Source: Mucilaginibacter inviolabilis
GTDB lineage: Bacteria > Bacteroidota > Bacteroidia > Sphingobacteriales > Sphingobacteriaceae
DNA: 64,000 nt
Assembly (NCBI RefSeq): GCF_011089895.1
Contig: NZ_JAANAT010000001.1
Span: forward strand, 1,860,001 to 1,924,000
Direction: 5' to 3'
The number at the start of each line of letters is the position of its first letter. The first letter of the stretch is position 1. The translations under genes were made by a program, and so were the position numbers. The notes beneath the pieces were generated by a model that worked only from the letters and a program-made list of their open reading frames with translations, did not search any database and was not told where the DNA came from. Positions 60,116 through 64,000 of the stretch are shown here, piece after piece.

Positions 60116-60153
60116 CCGAACTCTTGATTCTTGACTCTTGATTCCTGGCTCTA
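60116..60153. repeat. Word repeat (GACTCTTGATTC)
   Basis: GAACTCTTGATTCTTGACTC and TTGATTCCTGGCTC are tandem variants of one word; no second arm is present. Confidence 0.4.
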
Positions 60154-60160
60154 AAAAACC

Positions 60161-60168
60161 TACTTTTG
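60161..60168 (+). promoter_or_regulatory. -7 promoter element for coaD
   Basis: TACTTTTG, a full TAnnTTTG match, 25 bases before ATG 60194. Confidence 0.5.
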
Positions 60169-60193
60169 GGCAAAGCATTAACATCAGCCTAAA

Positions 60194-60655
60194 ATGAAGA
60201 TCGCTCTTTTCCCTGGTTCTTTTGATCCGGTTACCAAAGCCCACGTTGATATTGTAAAACGCTCGGTTGATTTATTCGACAAGGTGTATATTGGTATAGG
60301 CGCCAACAGTAGTAAACAGGGTCTGCTCAGTATTGAAACCCGCGAACAGATGCTCCGGGCTGTTTTTAAACATGATGAGCGGATACATATTGTGGCTTAT
60401 GAAGGTTTAACGGTAAACTTTTGCAAAAGTGTTGGCGCTACCTATATGATCAGGGGTATACGCACCGTATCCGACTTTGAATACGAAAAAGCTATAGCCC
60501 AGATGAACCACGCTTTGGTACCCGATATTGAAAGCATTTTTATTGTAAGCAAACCAGGCTATTCGTCCATCAGCTCAACCATTGTGCGCGAAATTATGCG
60601 TCATCATGGCGATGTGGCCCAGTTTATCCCCGCAGAGGCATTAGCTTATTTGTAA
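60194..60655 (+). CDS. coaD: Phosphopantetheine adenylyltransferase
   Basis: CoaD makes dephospho-CoA, the fourth step of CoA synthesis from pantothenate. The 153 residues are the normal size. FPGSFDPVTKAHVDI (5-19) is the nucleotide motif, in which the usual Gly before His is Ala; the SSISSTIVREI motif (about 129) and YMIRGIRTVSDFEYE (about 84) are intact. The stop lies 32 bases inside the 3' end of the opposite Nudix gene. Confidence 0.96.
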   Translation: MKIALFPGSFDPVTKAHVDIVKRSVDLFDKVYIGIGANSSKQGLLSIETREQMLRAVFKHDERIHIVAYEGLTVNFCKSVGATYMIRGIRTVSDFEYEKAIAQMNHALVPDIESIFIVSKPGYSSISSTIVREIMRHHGDVAQFIPAEALAYL

Positions 60656-61262
60656 CCAGCTTTTCTTTATGCAGCACATCCATAATGGATGGAAAGGTAT
60701 TTTCAACAATGGGTTCAATGTGCTCTTTTTTAAACCAACGCACATCGGTAATACCTTCTTCTTTTTGAGGTTTTAGCTTGTCCTTACCCTTGCTGTCCAT
60801 GGCAAACCAATGTGTTTTTTTGAGCACCACTTCACCCCTGCTGATGTAAACATGGTAGGTTTTGCATATTTTCTCGTTCAGCTTGCTCACTTTTATGCCA
60901 CATTCCTCTTCTACTTCGCGCACGGCAGCTTCTTTTACCTTCTCGTCCTTCTCAATTTTACCTTTGGGCAAGTCCCATTTATCGTTACGGTAAATAAACA
61001 GGTAATCGCCGGCTGTATTCATCACCAGCCCACCGGCCGCCTCAATAAGCGTTATATTTTTGATAACCGATTTTAAGAAAAGTTTGGCATTGCCGCAGGG
61101 CACATAGAATAACTTTTTAGGATTTGCCAGTATCCATGTATAAATTATTCTCAAATCAAATGTCTCAGCATCAAGTCGTTCGTAACTTTCTACATGTGAT
61201 GGTTCCGATTCAGTTAACAGGATAACCTTTTCGTTGATATAAATTCTGTATTTTTGAGCCAT
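60624..61262 (-). CDS. Nudix hydrolase
   Basis: I start at the ATG 61262 (212 residues, MAQKYRIYINEKV) since the frame upstream is antisense pyrE. The Nudix box GKIEKDEKVKEAAVREVEEE (from about residue 110) is complete (G-x5-E-x7-REVxEExG). WDLPKGK precedes it. The N-terminal 75 residues are an extra domain seen in related Bacteroidota proteins. The gene overlaps coaD by 32 bases at its 3' end and shares two start-codon bases with pyrE. The substrate is unknown. Confidence 0.88.
   Translation of the reverse strand: MAQKYRIYINEKVILLTESEPSHVESYERLDAETFDLRIIYTWILANPKKLFYVPCGNAKLFLKSVIKNITLIEAAGGLVMNTAGDYLFIYRNDKWDLPKGKIEKDEKVKEAAVREVEEECGIKVSKLNEKICKTYHVYISRGEVVLKKTHWFAMDSKGKDKLKPQKEEGITDVRWFKKEHIEPIVENTFPSIMDVLHKEKLVTNKLMPLRG
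61249..61256 (+). promoter_or_regulatory. -7 promoter element for pyrE
   Basis: TATTTTTG, a full TAnnTTTG match, 4 bases before ATG 61261 and inside the Nudix coding sequence on the other strand. Confidence 0.5.
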
Positions 61263-61920
61263 GTTTAATAATAATGAGATCGAGCAGCAAGTTGCTGAAT
61301 TCCTGCTGCAAATTAAAGCAATTAAATTACAACCTAACAATCCTTTTACATGGGCGTCGGGATGGAAATCACCAATTTATTGTGATAACCGAGTAACACT
61401 TTCTCATCCCTCTATCCGTACTTATATCCGTCAGCAATTAACCGTTGCTATTCAGGAAAAATTTGGCAGTGTGGGTTGCATAGCCGGTGTAGCAACTGCC
61501 GGTATACCACAAGGAGCCCTGGTAGCTCAGGAATTGGGCTTACCATTTATCTATGTACGCTCCAAACCAAAAGATCATGGCACCGGCAGCCTTATTGAAG
61601 GCGATGCCTCCACCACTACCGGCAAACGCGTGGTAGTTATTGAAGACCTGATATCAACCGGCAAAAGCAGTTTACAGGCTGTGGAAGCCCTACGCGCCGC
61701 TGGTTTCGAAGTAGCAGGTCTTGCAGCCATATTCAGCTATGGTTTTGACGTAGCTACCGAAAACTTTAAACAGGCCAGTTGCCCATTTGTCACTTTATCA
61801 AACTATAATGCTTTAATAAAATATGCCGAAGAGCATCAATACATTGCGGATAAAGACGTGGCTATTTTAAAACAATGGCGCGAAAATCCGGCAGCCTGGG
61901 GACAAATAGCATCCAGCTAA
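61261..61920 (+). CDS. pyrE: Orotate phosphoribosyltransferase
   Basis: PyrE adds PRPP to orotate to form OMP in pyrimidine synthesis. The 219 residues show the PRPP-binding motif VVVIEDLISTGKSS (about residues 122-135), the orotate loop FTWASGWKSPIYCDNR (about 28-43) and the flexible loop RSKPKDHG (about 100). The length is normal. Its ATG overlaps the opposite start codon of the Nudix gene. Confidence 0.96.
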   Translation: MFNNNEIEQQVAEFLLQIKAIKLQPNNPFTWASGWKSPIYCDNRVTLSHPSIRTYIRQQLTVAIQEKFGSVGCIAGVATAGIPQGALVAQELGLPFIYVRSKPKDHGTGSLIEGDASTTTGKRVVVIEDLISTGKSSLQAVEALRAAGFEVAGLAAIFSYGFDVATENFKQASCPFVTLSNYNALIKYAEEHQYIADKDVAILKQWRENPAAWGQIASS

Positions 61921-62059
61921 GACCATTGATTTCTTTGATTCCGATGATTGCGTTGATTTTTGTTGGAAGCATAATTGGCACGATTAAAGGATAATCAGGA
62001 TTTTTGACTTGATCGTTTCCTAGCATAAAACTTACAACGTATCACGTACAACTTAAAAA

Positions 62060-62455
62060 ATGAGCACTTTCACCAGCAATACCAGCATTAATAAACCTAT
62101 TAGCGAGGTCTATGCGTTTTTAGCCGATTTTAACAATCACCAGAAACTGATGCCGGAAAATATACAGGAATGGGTTTCAACTACGGATGAAGCTCATTTC
62201 AGCATCCAGAATATGGCTAAGCTTTCTTTAAAGATCGAAAGCCGTATCCCTGATCAGGAAATTATCATTGCACCAACAGTAAAGCCGCCCTTTGATTTGA
62301 AATTAAAATGGTCGTTATCTTTTGATAACGACCATACTGATATTGTTTTTACTATTGATGCAGATCTGAACATGATGATGAAGATGCTTGCCTCAGGACC
62401 GCTACAAAAACTGGCAGATCATGAGACCAATAGTTTAACCGAAATATTAAGTTAA
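62060..62455 (+). CDS. SRPBCC (START-like) family protein
   Basis: The 131 residues have the SRPBCC ligand-binding fold: SINKPISEVYAFLADFNNHQKLMPE (in part, residues 9-33) begins the typical N-terminal strand and helix pair, and the C-terminal helix ends ADHETNSLTEIL. The family binds hydrophobic ligands; no partner is indicated. Confidence 0.85.
   Translation: MSTFTSNTSINKPISEVYAFLADFNNHQKLMPENIQEWVSTTDEAHFSIQNMAKLSLKIESRIPDQEIIIAPTVKPPFDLKLKWSLSFDNDHTDIVFTIDADLNMMMKMLASGPLQKLADHETNSLTEILS

Positions 62456-64000
<1,545 letters not shown>

Overview
The window is a stretch of ordinary chromosome from a member of the Bacteroidota, most likely a Sphingobacteriaceae relative (Mucilaginibacter/Pedobacter type). 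The evidence is the -7 promoter motif TAnnTTTG in front of many genes, the near absence of Shine-Dalgarno sequences, the family content (DUF3822 beside rsmD, a Bacteroidota-type ferredoxin, type B L31, a LuxC-like acyl-CoA reductase, the futalosine menaquinone gene mqnC) and a moderate GC content. I see no rRNA, tRNA, CRISPR array, phage or complete insertion sequence. Genus placement is inference.

Layout. 1-7.5 kb: the end of a HEAT-like protein, then glutamate synthase gltD/gltB on the minus strand. 8-10.4 kb: a GmhB-like phosphatase and a GT-C type membrane glycosyltransferase. 10.5-18.75 kb: a complete histidine operon hisG-D-C-B-H-A-F-I, preceded by a clear promoter and a 19-residue leader peptide with seven His codons. 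18.8-24.3 kb: WD40 protein, NlpC/P60 peptidase, MarR-GNAT fusion, ferredoxin, LuxC-like reductase, FtsE-like ATPase. 24.5-26.5 kb: grpE-dnaJ. 26.6-31.8 kb: sialidase-like secreted protein, membrane protein, ABC exporter, Ppx/GppA phosphatase. 31.8-34.9 kb: a minus-strand operon of an Lgt-like membrane protein, a Tes/MJ0619-like radical SAM enzyme and a small membrane protein. 35-44.9 kb: M1 peptidase, NylB-like serine hydrolase, Crp-type regulator, mqnC, scpB, GNAT, XRE regulator, and an Rrf2 regulator with its oxidoreductase. 44.9-51.5 kb: prmA, tpiA, a GlmU-like protein, rpmE2 and iscS-iscU-iscA. 51.7-64 kb: SnoaL proteins, a RecD2-like helicase, DUF3822-rsmD, a lipoprotein, DeoR with nudK and DUF4406, coaD, a Nudix gene, pyrE, SRPBCC and the start of a YbiT-like ABC-F gene.

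The unusual part is between the genes. Intergenic DNA is packed with palindromic repeats of several families. The strongest case is in the his operon. Elements bounded by CCCCCTAAAGGGGG-type ends occupy the hisG-hisD, hisB-hisH and hisA-hisF junctions. Each of the three carries the start codon of the next gene inside the element and is translated in frame into that protein. The hisA-hisF copy also carries a DUF559 (Vsr-like) endonuclease domain, making one continuous DUF559-HisF reading frame. I read this as a mobile repeat family with its likely endonuclease, tolerated because each insertion leaves the downstream his gene translatable.

Other signals worth following: a second class of intergenic hairpins whose arms are built from short words private to each locus; a 250-bp noncoding module in two inverted copies (39.4 and 56.3 kb); matched operators for the Rrf2 pair; four ATCA words exactly 10 bp apart between deoR and nudK; several TAnnTTTG motifs only 3-4 nt before ATG, suggesting leaderless mRNAs; and the Lgt-like/Tes-like cassette, a candidate for an uncharacterised membrane-lipid modification.
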